DNA from: Chaetorhynchus papuensis
Lineage: Eukaryota > Chordata > Aves > Passeriformes > Rhipiduridae
Reading direction: 5' to 3'
Length of the DNA stretch: 64,000 nt
Assembly: GCA_013396525.1 (NCBI GenBank)
Contig: VWYX01000825.1
Coordinates: 248,001-312,000, forward strand
A program made the translations under genes and the position numbers. Below the pieces are notes generated by a model. The model was not told where the DNA came from and made no database searches. It saw only the letters and a program-made list of their open reading frames with translations. Positions 20,831 to 35,800 of this stretch are shown here, in pieces (positions within the stretch are counted from its first letter, which is position 1; every line of letters starts with the position of its first letter).

Positions 20831-23800
20831 AGTCCAAGACAACTGGTCCAGCAGCAGGCTGGTGGGTGGCAGCCCCCCCCCACCCCCCGCTCCCTGGAAT
20901 ATCTGTAACTTAAAATAGGGGTAGTGTGAAAATTATGAAGCACTTAGACCAGTCAGGGGTAGATACAATGAAAACTCCCTCTGAAGGAAACAATCACCAA
21001 TATATTTTGCTGAAAAAATGTACAGGTTCAGAAGGCAGGGGGCTAAAGGAAGAGTACAGCAGTTAACTCTTGCCATGTTGTGAAAAGTTTTACTTGTGGC
21101 TATCAATACATGAGAAATAGAAATTTCTGTATAGGAAGGTGGGACACCAATCCTCACAGTCTTCTTGGGTTTAAGCTCTGTGCTTTCTTGTGGCCTGTGA
21201 ATGGCATGACAGATTACATTATGTTACACACTGGAATGACCTAATTTCTCTGTTTTCTACCATGATGTGATCTAATGGGCCCCCCAGCAAGAACGCTGCT
21301 GGTGACTTGTCACTCATGCTTGCTGCCTGACAATGTACAAAACACTGCATGGATTCCTGTTACGTATCTAGAATGATTGCATTATGATATTAAATCTACT
21401 AAATGTCAAGACAAAAGAGATGGGGCTTTCTATACTATACAAAACACTCACTACTGGCAAGCTCCCAACACTAAGAAATGATAGGAAATAGGATAGAATA
21501 GGGAATAACTCTCTTTTCTTTCTTCTCTATTTCTATATATTCCTCCTCTGTCACAGTTACGGTAACACATTAACCTCTTCACTTTGCAGAATACATCCAT
21601 CACAGCTATGCTGAAAAACATACAGAAACATCCAGATACTTCAGCCATAAGTAATGGAAACAAACCTAATGGGAAGGACATAAGATTCCATGCACCTGTG
21701 TTTTAGCCAATCTCTATCAGACAACTGGGTAAAACCCAGCCCAGGCAGACAGGTTATTCCACAACTACCTGCTACAGACTTCTTTGTCATCATCTTCTGC
21801 TACTGACACAATCCAGACAGGATGGCCAAACCACGGCTATGATACAGTCTGAGAAGACCCGGATTTAAAAAGCTTGATGCAGATAAACTTACACCTGCTT
21901 TTGCAGTTAGGTGAGTGACCCAAAATAGATGCGTCTGCAACATGTCTGAAAACTGCCTAAGAACACGCTGTCTCACAAAAATCTTAGTAATTTCTTGCTG
22001 GCCTGAAATTTTCAAGAGAAGAATCTTTTTCCAAGACATTTTATTCACTTTAGTTTCTATCTGGGAAGCATGCAGGCAGCCAGAAAGAAAATCAAAGGGA
22101 AAAGAAAAAGCAAAGAAAAAGGAAAAAAGATTATTTCCAACAAAACACATACATCAAATATTTTGTCTATTCTGAATTGAGTTGATAATATATAAAGAAT
22201 TAAGTGGCCAGGTTTTGTTACCCTCAAGATAAACTACTTCCCCATGTTTTTAGTTCGTTTCCAGGAAGTAACACTGTCAACAAAGGAAACAGAAGTCAAA
22301 GTGTGGAAACAAGGGAGATTTCAATTGTTGTAGGAAATTGTTGTAAGTGATAACTCAGCATCTGTGGAATTGGGAGCATCAGGACTGCAAATCCACATAA
22401 AGCTGAATGTTATGAATGGAAGCTGTCTAGTCTTTCCCAATCTCCCATCTATTCCTGTTCCCACATTCAGATATGCTGCGCACAGAGCAATTCATCCTCT
22501 CACAGCTTTGCTCTCTGCAAACAGCTGCTCAGGCTGTCCACACTGACAGGTCATTAGTGGGCAGTTATTTTTTCAGGACTGAGTGCACAGGAGTGGCAGT
22601 GCTATAAAAGCTTCCCCGCAGAGCTCTGCGAACTGATCTGGGAAGAGCTCTTTCCCAATTTGCTGTGCTTCCTGTTAGCAAAAACTGTCTTGAAAGCTCT
22701 GTGTCTTGTTGCTCACCTGCAACAGTCCTCTTTGATCATGTCCCAGGATTTTCAAAAAGCTCAGTCATCAGCATCAGTTACAAAGCTATTGCAATTCTAG
22801 TGCTGATCTTGTCACCATCACCCTCACAAACCACATTCAGTTTAGCTCATATGACTACAGCCGACTGTGCTTGCACAAGTGGTACAATTATTTCAATTAG
22901 AGGTGTGAAGCAAATTCTCTTACAGCTTTAACTGTAAGAGTACTGTTCTAAATCTATGGTTGTGCATCCAACCAGGAGAGCGTACAACTTAACTGCCTGG
23001 TCCCATCCGTGTAGCACCATTTATTGCAAGGAGATGTGGCTTTAATCCTGAATGACAGCATGAATTTGCTACTTAATTCATATGCTTCCCATCATTCTGC
23101 TAATTGATCTCCAAAGATACCCCCTACCATTTCAGCTGAGGAGCATCTCTGCACTTCTGAGAGATTTTTCTTTGGAAGTTTATGGCTATGATCCTCTACT
23201 TTCCTATTCTAAAGAAGTACTGGCAAACTTGATGATATTTAATATTTTTGTCAAATCCTTTCAAAGCTGCCAACTTTTTCTCCTACATCCCCTACTCCAT
23301 AATTCCTGCTACTGAATTATTAGTGTCTCTCTAGCAGCTTCTTGATTCTAATCAGTCAGGTTCTCTACCTTCTGCATTTGTATGGTGATTACACTGAGCC
23401 AGTAGTCTTGTGGCATCCCAGGTTATCATCTTGACAGCAATTACAAGACCACAAGAATTGAACTGTCACAGAACCAGCTGGATTACCAGAGGAGAAAGGA
23501 GTAGATTACAACAGAAAAAGGGAAGTTTGACTTATTTTTCTTCACTACAAAATAATTTTTCTGGATTTCCACAGATGTTCTTTAACTTCTGCACTGCTGC
23601 CCAAGAGTCCAGACAGGAACATGTGCCTTACAGCTTCTGTGTTGCCAGCTGCTCTGAGGGCACACAGCCAAAGCATGCCTGCTGTGTTCTGTAGTGTTCC
23701 ATGTCAGAGGTTTCCAGTTTAGGCCCATGAACTGGGTTTCAAGGACTGGCTATTGGGACCAATGAAGATCCAGCTCACTGTCAAGGAGGCCTCTGTTCAC

Positions 23801-26800
23801 CACACAACGATTTGTACTTTTCACTTGGAAATCTGGATGAATCTGCAAGCCCGAAGAAGGCTGGAAGCCACAGAACAAGATGGACAGAATATGTTCCTCA
23901 CAACAGCACATTTTCCAGGCCTGTCCTACATTTATCTCACCTAAGAGCAAAAAAGGGCCAGTTACTCAGGGCAAGAGACCACAGATGCTGTAGCCTGACC
24001 TCTGCTCTGGAGCCTTCCACCAGCAGGACTAGTTTCTGATCTTTCTCAGCATTGAGAGAAGTCTGAGAAAACTTTCTTCTCCTTGCTGGTCTCTTGGGAG
24101 CCAAAACTTTCTTCTCTTTGCTGGTCTCTTTCAGAGACTCTTAGGTGTTACTCAGATGATCTCCATCATCGTCTGTGAGCTATACTAAGTTACAACAGCA
24201 TCAAATTTGGCACATCTCACTATATAATATATTGTGCTCATTGTTCTTTACAGTGTTCAAATCTTAAAACACAGAAGCACTGCTACTGATCAAAAAAAGA
24301 ACATCTTCCTGGTCTTTACAATTTATTACCATCCCTGCTGAACACTAACAAGTACCAAAGTAAGTCCTAGAAGCTGTTTCAATGGTACCCTGTGCATCCC
24401 TGAAAGACAAGCATGAGAAGAACACGGGAGTCAGAGGTCTAGGCTATTACAATGATGGCTACTTTTGAAATAACACTTAAAATACGAGCTACAGACAAGC
24501 TAAGCAAGGGATATCAAGCCAAAATCAATGTGGGTTGCATGAGCTGCTGATTTTCTTCTTTGCTGCATGCAAAGACAGTAGATGGAGAAAAGAAGGGAGA
24601 GAACGAAAAGAGATGCTACTTCAGTGATTTGAATCCAGTGCTGAAGTGTTCAAAAAAATATTCCTTTCCAGGATTTAAATTTTCCTTTGATGAGCACCTT
24701 TTGACTCAGTGGGATTTGCAAAGCTTCCATTTGAAACTACAGAAAAGTAATCTCACTCTTTATTTCTTTTCCCTCCCTGCACTACACCCCTCTAATCATG
24801 ATTAATATATCTAAACACGCCTGATTATGCCAGACAGATGATGGGCCCCTAATCTGAACTGATCAGGGCTCTGGAGCTGCCAAAGTGAACCTGCTGTCTC
24901 TCTATCAGACAGAGCAATAAGGGGTCGGTAATGCAGCCCTATTAACTGCTTCCTACAGAATGAATTTTCCCCGACTGCTCCTCAAGAGCAGACACTTGAG
25001 GAATGCCGCCTGATGGGAAGTTGCTTTGAATCGTTTCTTTTAGCACAACTGTCGAGCAGCTCCTTCTCAAGCCCTCCAGACAAACAACTAAAGTATGAAA
25101 AATGTAGCCACTTCCTTCTATACTACTTTCTTTTAAATCTCCTCATACCTTATCTTGCTAACTGCCTCTCAATTTCTCTCATCTTTTCTTGGTAAGCTTC
25201 AGCACTGACTGATATATGGTGCACTGCAAGTGTGTGGTTATCAGAAAACCAACCCTGTTCCCACTGTGCCTGTGTGTGTATGCAAGCAAGGGATCTGCTT
25301 CTGTGTACAGGTGGAGCTTGCACTTTGTGAATTCATAAAATTGAGGGCCACAACAGACCACTGTGATCAATACACCATATCAGTATACCAAATGAACTGT
25401 CTGCGTTCAGCATATTTGCACTAATATTGAAGGTTCATTGAAGGATAAATGGATACAGGGCAGAAAAAGAGCAAAATGTACATCCCCAAATTTGTTCCAG
25501 GTTCTATGCACATGTGCACACACCTGCTTTTACACAGGTGTAGCCCTTTACAATCTTTATCCTCCGAGATCTACTTTTAGTAAACAACCGCAGTCAAGAG
25601 GGATCAAGTGGGCATCAGACCATGTTTTGGCTCCGTGAAATCCTGTGACAATTATCCTAAAACTGGTCTTTGGTATAATTTCAAGTACCTTAAAATCTTC
25701 TCTGAATCACACAAGCTGTGAACAGCTCTGGGGAATTCTGCTAGCTGCAAGTCAGACAGAGAATTATACTCCTCAAATCAATCATACAAGAGACTGGATG
25801 AAGAGTAATGAAATATTTCACACATTTATGCTGTCAGGGAGGACTTTTCAAAAGTCACTTCCAAAGCAAAAGAGTAAAAACAGAAACAAGAATCTGGTAC
25901 TATCAGATTTGATTAAAAACAACCAACCACAGGCAATAAAAGCCACCTACAATTAGATACCGATATTCCAAGGTACTTTCCTTATATTTGGGTTTCAAAA
26001 TATGGGAGAGAATACTCCAGATTCATTATTTCCAGCTTTGACTGTCAGAGGGAGGATTCCAAAAAACATAGTTTCCAGCATGCTGTTCTGTAAATCTGAG
26101 CTCTTGTGCTGTAACTAAGAGCTGAAGAATTCTGGTGTTCATGCAGGTCTGCATTTGAATACACACTGGATGAGCACGTGAATGTTAAAATCCCTTTGTC
26201 TATGCGCAATCAGGCACTTTGCAATGTGAAATGGAAATCTAGGGAGAAAACCTGTAAATATTTGTGCTAAAATAGGAATAAGTTCACTTTATGTCATTGG
26301 CTCATTTCCACAGCATTTATGAAACTCCTCTTTTCTATGTAAAAGACGAAAGATGCAACAGAAGGCTATAATGTCTTCTGGGCATAGCACAGCCTAGAGA
26401 ATTCATTACATTAAGGCATTAATCCAATCTAGTAAAAATAGTTTTCAATCTTTTGTTGGACTCTGTATTGGAGCAATACATTTGAGTGGGATATGTGAAC
26501 AAAATGCTATGAAAATCTGCTGGTATATACAGCTGGGTACAAAATAATGTGTTTCCAATCAGCTACTGCATGTTTCTTTGATAAGGCCAGCTGACAAAAA
26601 TTTGTGTAAAATGGGAAGAAGAGCAAGATCAGTGATGAAACTGTTGTTTTCCTTGCCCTTTGCTGTTTTTTCTTTTTTGTAAGATTAGTCCTGCCATCAG
26701 AGATAACTGTGTAAAATCTGAAACTCCAGTACTAAAATTAAATTGTGTGCACAAAGGTAAAACTATAGTTAGCTCACTAAGAAAAAGTAAAGTTTCTTTG

Positions 26801-29800
26801 TCCTTTTAAAGATAAACCCATTTTTGTACAAAATTTCGTCTGACTGCACAATTTGTGGGATTTTTTTTTACGGAAGTTTGCCTTGCCTCTTTTCCTTTGT
26901 ATATTTTTCCTCTCGTCTTGTAATTTTATGAAAGAATTAAATACAAAAGTCTAGTTCAACATACACTTAGCTATGATACTGTAAACACAAACATGGGAAA
27001 TCTGGAAACTAGGTTTTCATGGTCCTCTTATCTTGGATGTTATATGTAATTGCAGCTCAGCCACCTTCATTCGGAGAAGAACTGACAAACGGATACACGT
27101 ACCAAGCCTCACATTTAAGTAAGCACAGAGAAACTGAAATGCTACCGTTGGAATCTATGTTGGGGTATAATGAGCACAGCTGTGATACCTTCATTGCATA
27201 ATGGCCCAACTTGCATATTTCTCTTTGGAGTCTTTTTGTTGTATTAACTGGGGTATTAATTTGCTGTATTAATGGGTCTTCACAGCTCAGCCTTCATTCA
27301 AACACAGAACCTCTTTTACAAGGCCTACGTGCTACAACACCGCCTTTCTATAACTTAAAGTCAGCCCATTTGCATCTGCATTTGGGAATGGTTCTGTAAG
27401 GGTTTTAAAAGAAATCAATTACAATAATTCATACATATAAAGATGCAACTGCAACAGTCAGTCCAACTTTTCTTCTCATTATAAGTGTGAATGCCAGCTT
27501 GTTACTATTCCTGGGGTTTTCTCTGCACAGCGATCGTACCATTTTAAGTAGAAGTGTGGAACATATTTCATGTTTGTCAATGCATTTTTTAGTTCACTTG
27601 GATTATGATACCTCTGAAATTAAAGTGCAGCAGCAGCTCCTGAATGATTTAACATGTAGACATTTTTACTCTGAATTAGGTACAACTCATTCTTGTTTAC
27701 CTCAATCCAAAATTGAATTATATCAAATTGGAATGGGTTCTTATTATTTGAAATAAAAACACCCAGGTCATACCATAATGTAAGAATATTGTGTACTGAA
27801 CTAACATGGAGACTGAAACTTAATTAAGCACAAAAAGTTCTTTATAGGTAGATCAAGTCTGACATCCTCCACTTCCCCTTCCCACAGCATGGGCACCATC
27901 ACAGCAAGGAGGTTCATAGGAACCTCTCTGCACAACCCTTGCACATCCTGCAAAAATAATCATGGTCCCAGTCCTTCAGTGAGCAAGTAATCAATTCCTG
28001 CTCTGCAGCAGGGAGCCACACAGCCTTCAGACTACTCAATAGATTGCATGTGGCAAAAAGGGAACACTGTGCAAAGGGTGTGAATGAGTCATTCGACATT
28101 TCAGGTTGACTGAAGTCATTCTGCTACATTTATTTCTAATCTGGATGTGCTATCCACATTTGCATATTAAGCAGGATGGGAAGAAAGAGATTTAAATTAT
28201 TTGCTACAACACATGCATGGAGAACAGCAGACTGCATGTGTGTGAGAATGAGAGATTACATGCATGAGTGGGTGAACACAGCATCATGTGAAGTGCCTTT
28301 TCTATCTTCATACAGGAGCAGGCATTCTACATGCAAGCTTGAACACATCTCAGCAAAAGTATGTTTGAACCTGTGTATCTCTAGGGAATTGATTATAAAG
28401 GAAAGATGTTCATTTGCAGCATGCCTGAAGAGAGGAACAGAGGTCCCATGAGCTAACTTCAGGTGATGTGTGTTGTGTTTTCTTTGGCAAATACAAATCT
28501 GAACAAGCTGGTCTGTGTACACTTGAAGGGTAGGGATGTGTGCTGTGTGCATGTGGGTGACAAGGAGCACCCAGGAGCAGGAGCAGGTGTCAGCTGAAGC
28601 TGGAATTTATAGCTGGAATTAGTCAAACATCGTTAGCAGTGAACCACTTAAGAGATTTCCATGGAAAGAACACGTGGCAACCTCTCCAAGTATGATCTGG
28701 CCTAACACTATGCTCCTTCACTCCTGCTCATGCTTCCAGTTTAAAGCACAAGTTCACAGGTAGCCTGATTTATTATAGCTCACCCCCAAGTCTGTTTGAT
28801 CTTTGCATATTTTGCAACTTCAGGCATTAAGCCTGAAAGTACAGGCTCACCTCTGAGGCTTAGGAGCCTCAGTTAAAGCACTTGGGTTTGAAACTCTGGA
28901 CAAAAGACACTGACCCAGCTCTCATTTAAGAAAAATGTACCTTTCCATGTGGAGACAGATTCTGGTGAAATGCCTCACAGGAAACATTTTTCGAGCATGA
29001 ACAGGCAAAGATACTTCATGAGATATTCAAGTCCAAGTGATATGGACTCAGTGCTTTAAAAAGAATATAATCTTGCTGTGAATATGGAATCAGTGGGCCA
29101 CACATGAACTAATTCTTGAGAAGATGAAATATTAGTTGGGTGGGGCAAGCAAAGTGCTGAAATCTTGCTTCAAGCTAAAAACAGTCTGGCTTGGTTTTGT
29201 ACAGAGCCAATGATACATTTACATCTGAAGAACAGACTTGCAGCATGCTGCATAAGGTAAAGAGCACCACCAGGATCTGTGTTGGATTTTTTTTTTTTTA
29301 ATGTGTAAATTATTGTGTCCTTGAAGTTGTTAAGATTTGCTAACTTCATGAAGCACTGAAGATCCCCCCCACTATTCTGCAAGTTATTGATAGCACACTC
29401 AATTAACCTTGGTGAGAGAATACAGAATGGACATTGTCTCTCTCAGTTTCAGTCATTTTTTGCTCAGTGACACAGTTTGCATACAAACCACTGAGGAGCG
29501 GTACTTAAATCTCCAAGTAAAAGTGCTTTAATGAAAACAAAAGGGCACATTCATGACGTTTGTATTCGTATTAAGCCTTGTATGCTTCATTATCTGAAAG
29601 CCTAAACACTGGACCTAGTCATTGCAGATTAAGTCCCATTAAGTAGCGAGTGCAATTCTAGTTCAAAAAGTTTAGAAAAAAAGTACTCTTAGATTTGTTT
29701 GGCTGGCAATTGCAGGCATATTATTGCAATTCCAATTTACCCACTGTGCTTGTATTGGCTTTGTACAGAAGATAAAATGGAATGAGATGAAAATCCAATT

Positions 29801-32800
29801 TTTATTAGTGAGTCCACTTCAAGGCACACTTCTTGAGGAAATGGTCTAGCAAGCACTGGAACTTATGATGCAATTAGGGGAGACTCCACACCAAAAGCCT
29901 TTGTAAAACCCATGAGGGTCTTAAGCAGCAGTGGGAACTCCAGATATGCTGAGGATATCACAGCATAGGTAATCAGGGCAGAGGCACAACATATTCTACA
30001 ACAACTACAAACCAGTTCACAGATCCCCTGAGAACTGGCTTTGGTCCTATCAGCTCACTTAAGCATCAGAGTATGATTGTTTTACCTTGATTTTGTTCTC
30101 AGACTGAGAAATGGGTGTACATATTTAAAGAAGCCAGGTGTTACATTCAACATCACATTATGGTCTATGAGGAGAGGAAAATATGCTATTTCTTCCACAA
30201 CACAATAAAACATCATGCACAGTTGTTCCTACAAGATATGCTCTAGAATACACTGTGCTGGTATCAGTGTTGTCATCTAAGAATCATCTCATGAAGAAGA
30301 GTTGAAAGAAAAAAAAAATCAGGGAATTGATACCTTATTTGTTGAACTCTCTTATATAGTCTGTTGGACTACTTACTGTAACTATGTTACATCTTTTCTC
30401 CTTAGCCTTTCACTGTCTTTCCTATCCATAAAGCAAATTACTTGAGGCAAATGGCATTTTTCCATATGGTGCTCCATAACAAAAACCAGTGGGTCAGAGC
30501 TGTCAATGGAATCCTACAATAAATAGATTAAAAGGGATTTGTAGTTATCCTGCAGTTCAAGCCCCTGCACACAGCAGGGTTAATTTTGAAATCACACAAA
30601 ATGAGAATGTAACCTCATCTTTCTACAGTGACTACTCTAATGAAACACAAGTCCCATTCAGGCAATGATATAAATTGTACACACGCCTAGATCAAAGACA
30701 TATGGAAATCATTTAAGTAGAAGATCTGCATTAAATTATTTGAGATTTCCTTTTAAGATGCATTTATAAGATGGTATTGACTGCAGTGTTAGACTCCAAT
30801 TATAAAGCACATATTATCAAAACACACACTAAAATCAGGCTATCATTACTATCATTATTTCCTGACTTCTGTGTGCTGAAGACCCTCATAATGTAGTTTC
30901 AAAAATCTGATTATTTGTAGATGGAATTCAGGAAACAGTGCAAGAGAGGAAAGAAGGGGAAAATTCCAAACTGGAAAAAAAAGTTTCTTTACTAGGCACA
31001 GTGGAAAACACTACCTTGTCATGTACCTCATACAGCCTTCAAGAAGGTGTTCATCTTCTACATACTTAGAAAGTCTTCAGAAGAAACTTTTGAGAGCCAC
31101 AAACTGTAGGAACTGTGCAACTCTTGCCCTTCAAGATGCATTGTGAACGTGGTAAGGGCTCTGCAGTGAGAAAACTGCCAGTGGCAGGAATTACTTGTCG
31201 CAAGACTTAAACAAGGCCCGTGCACCGCTACAAGGAGACTTAACACAGAAAAACAGGGATTAATGTGATTACTTCCGTGATGAATAAGATGAATTTTTTC
31301 CAAAGTTTATCAACACTGCAATTCTGCTTCCATACGAAAAAAAATCAAAACCCTATTACACTCACCACACTTCCATTTTCTGTTAAGGTCTCTATCAGTT
31401 GCTTATGCTTGTACCTACTTTACTGGCATTCAGATTTAAGGATTACAATGTTCAGATTCATTACTACTGCATATCTTGCTACATTTGATTACGGTAGGCT
31501 GTCTCTTTTGTCTTGGCAGATGAGCCTTGCTTTTTAGTTTAGCTTTACAAAAATGATTATACTTAATAAAGTGCTCATCTTTGTAAAAGAAGCTAATCTA
31601 CAAATATCCAGAAAGCATTCACTGAATTTTGCGATACTCTTTTCTTGGTTGCTCTGCCTGATGGCGGTTGGACTTTGCTCATCTCTACAATTTAGAAAGG
31701 AAAGCGGTACATGCTCAGCCCTTCCGAAGCTTGAGTCAATTAAGCATCTAAGATTGCAGAGCAGAAGTTGATGCATTCAAAACCACTTCCTAAAAATATC
31801 ATGCCAGGATTTAGACTGAAAAGGAGAACAACATTTCAAAAGAACATTCTGCTCAAAAGTTTAAAAATACTTCAAGCAATAAAGTTAAATTAAACATACA
31901 AACAAAACTGTTCACAACAGTAGTGATTTTCATTAGGAAAATAACCACTGCTCATTTCAAGAGATTCCCAATGCATTTCACAAATTATGAATTATATTCA
32001 GACTCACATTGTGTATCTGGTATCCAGATAGGCTCCACTGGGGTGGGGATGCGGCAGTGCTGGGCATGGGCCACACACTGCTGTACAGCTTCTCCCTGGT
32101 GTGTTTTAAAGAATTACAGCTGTTCCTTTGCCTTCACTTGCTAAAACTACCCAGCACTTTAATTAAGAAGCCCTATTATGAGCTCTGGCATTTTTTCCTG
32201 CAGCCTCACTGAAAATAACACTTCTCTGGATATGCCTGGTATGGGTTAGCTGAACTGGTAAGTCTGAATGTTAAAATATGATGACTGTGTCCTTTGACCC
32301 CAGCTTTACCCTGGAGGGCACCTCTAGTTTGGCTGCCGCTTTCCCTGACTCTTTATTCCTTCACCTAACAATGAAATCCATCCTCCAGTGCTTTTCAGCA
32401 GTGCACAGCAGGTTAGGAGCAGAAGCTACAACTGCTCAATTAAAATCGAAATGTCAGATATGCAGAAGGCAAACTGTAATCAAACTGAGCTGCCTGGGTT
32501 ATCAGGGCAAAATGCCTTTAGGCTTATGCAATTGGCTGAAGGATAACTGATGACCACAGGCAATCAACCTACAGATGTGGGTCTCATGTGCAAGAAATGT
32601 GCTTGGGCACATCATTCAGTATTGACTCAGAGAAAAGGCTTGACTCTGAGTCACTAAAACCACCTCCTAAAGCACTGAGGGTTTCCTTAGAAATCTCCCC
32701 CGAAATTACCAGCTGAAATCACAAAGTGCTTAGAAGACTCAAAGCCATGGTTACAAGTGTGCTACCATTCCCAGTGTCTCTGTAAGTTATGGTATGCAAG

Positions 32801-35800
32801 GAATGGTAAAAACTGTTTAGCTGGTTGTGGAGAGAAAAGGATCCTTCAGTAAAGGGTGGTGCCCCGACTACTTATTACTGTAAGACACTTAAAATAAAAG
32901 CAGGTGTGGGGGGCTTTAAGGCACTACCAAAGTGATAGAAATCAAGCCAGAAAAAAGAATTTTTTTTCTGGAGAACTGAAACAACTGCCCTGGGATAACA
33001 CCGGGAGAGAGCTCCTCATCAAAACGAGCCCTTCATTTTTCTTCCCTTCTACTTCCCACTCTTCCTTTACCCATCTCTTTAGAATGAGAGCTTGCTGAGG
33101 CCTGGGTTTTCTTCTGCTATGACTTTGCATACATCTCAAAAACTGATGTGTTTAGTTGGTTTTTTCTTTTTTACATCAAGACAGCTGCTGCTAATTAAAT
33201 TCCCAATGGAATTATTAACTAGGTGTTAGAGGTACACCTCCAAGGAGGCATATTGCATTGGCCACAGCTAGCCACAATGCCATGAAATCACCTGTGCCTT
33301 CTCTTCCCTGAGATTCCATACTGAGCAATACACCTGGAGTAAATCACTCAATTATTAAAGCACTGCTTGTTTTTGGCAAGGAAGATATAACCTCTAGGAG
33401 CACAGAGCATCCAATGTCAACAGCGTCTGAAAGTCAATTGAAGCTTTTCTGTAAAAGAACTAATTAATAATAAAGCTCAGGATGCTTAAAGAACTGACCC
33501 TCAAAAGCCCTGGAGATTTAAGGAAGTATTTCTAAACTCATTCTCCAGCTGCAGTTATTAATTAATGATTAATTTCTACAGACATCATCTTGTGCTTGCT
33601 TCAACCCTGCTTGCTCCAGTGACTTTAACAGTCAAGGAGAACAGTCAGAACAATGTTGAAAACTAGATAAAAAATAAAAATAAAACTAATTAGTATGTAC
33701 TAAGGGGGTACTTGCCATGTTTGTGTACCTTCAGCTGATCTGAGTTTTGAACTTAAAATACAGATTCAGTGGTTTTCCTATGTATGAGAAGCACAGCATA
33801 CATTAAGAATTACAGCATTAACTGTACAGGCACATAATCAATTTCCTGAGATGTTACACGTAAATCTATTAAGTCATTTACTAAGTAAAATTATTCTTAA
33901 ATACAGGTTCTTTAAGAAACTTGACACTTCGGGTTTGTTCTTTCATTTTTTATAGCCTCAATAATGGAATAATTGATCCAGATTTTTATTCTACTTAAAG
34001 ATCACCGAAATCTTGTGTAGACAATACATGATGATTTTTTCAAATTTTTTTTTACCTTTACAATACTTTTTATTATAAAATTTCCCTTCAAACAACCCCT
34101 GCAGTTTAATTTATTCCTTCAGATGATGCTACAAATGGAGCTTTCAAGACACCTGAACTTCCCACAGTTAGAATGGTTTTTTCAAAATGTTTATCACTTC
34201 ACACCAGGATTCTCAGTAGACAGAACAACCTCCACCACCTTTCTGCAGGAACAGTTGGCTTCACTTCTGTTGGAAACAGAGAGAAGCAGCTGCTGCTCAG
34301 AATGAGGAAACTCTGTGAGCAGCAGCATCAGCCCCACTGAGAACTGCCTTGTGGGAAAGGAAAGATATTTTCTTGAAGATAATTTAAAGCTAATCTGACA
34401 GCACAAACATGCAGAGATTATAATTACTGAATGGGCTTGTTACAGCAAATGGAGAAGAGATCATTAAACCACTTAGGCACATAGTACAGGTGCCATTACT
34501 CGGGGTACAGGACATAGCAATATATGCCGTGTCAAATCAGTAGGCAAAGGCTGCAGGTGCTGCACATGGCCTCTGCTGAGGGCAATGACATGACTATGAC
34601 AACGCCAATGTAATTTTTTGCAATGTTATATTGCCTGTCGTTCATCCCCTTCTACTAAGAATGTAGCAGTACTTGATGGCTTCATCTTCTGTCTAAGATG
34701 GGAAATTATTTACAGACTAGGCTCAGTTGGGAGCTGAGTAAATTGGGAGATTTTTTTTGTTTTGATGGATTTAATCTCAGAGATCTGTTACTCTATTAGA
34801 ATTATCAACAAAGTGCAGTCCAAGCAGTGTAATGACAAGACACCTTGAAACTTGATAATACCACTTGAAACTGTAAAATAATTTCCCTGACAGAATCAGA
34901 AAGCGTTCGTTCCATCCCCATGTAGAGCTCTGCACACTTGGTTCATAGAGGGTTTGGTCACCTTTCTCAGAACCAATATTTTTGACCACTGCTAGGGAAG
35001 ACTACTGGGTGTGACAGACAAATGGTCTGATGTGGCACAGCAAGTGCCACGTACAAACAGTGAGACAGAAGCCTCCAGTGTCCTGGCTTTAGGCACTGTA
35101 CACTTTACATGAAAAACAATTACCAGAGCCTGATTACACACAGAGATGATTTCTGAAGTTGGTCTGCATCCTAAAATAATCCCTGCTTAGATTGCAAGGT
35201 TATGGAGAGTTTCTCCCGCGCCAGAAGTCAGTTGTATCTCGGAGTGCCTATGACCTGGAAACATGATGGTATTTATGTAGCTAGGTTTTAAAATTAAAAA
35301 AGGAATGCCAGAGTTCTGAAGTTTTAAGTTTGTACTCTGAGTTACTGGTGGATTTTTCATGATGAGATAATAAAATAAAAAAAAAATTGGGGAAGTGGAA
35401 AGGAACAACTAGAGAATGTAAGGCATACAGTGCCTTGGGGGGAAAAAATGGCATGTTATTAGTACTGTACACTGCTCCAAAAAGATAAAGCCAAATATAA
35501 AAAAAGACTGTGTTGGTGAGAGAGAGGAAGGATGGATCTTAGAGTTCCAAGAGAGGTAAAAAAGAATTTCATCATGTGTTAGCACATGATGTTCATTTAG
35601 GCATTCAACTAATTTTCTTCTATCTCATAATATTTTGCAGTACTAACCTCTGATTTTAGTGCCAGGATAATGTGTCCATTCTTAGCAAGCTTATTCTGCA
35701 AAGATTAGTCCCTCCTGCTTAGACATTATTTAAATGTACTTTAGCACGGTTCTCCAATTAGCAGAACAATTAAAAACAAAAATAAGGCTACAGGAAGAAT

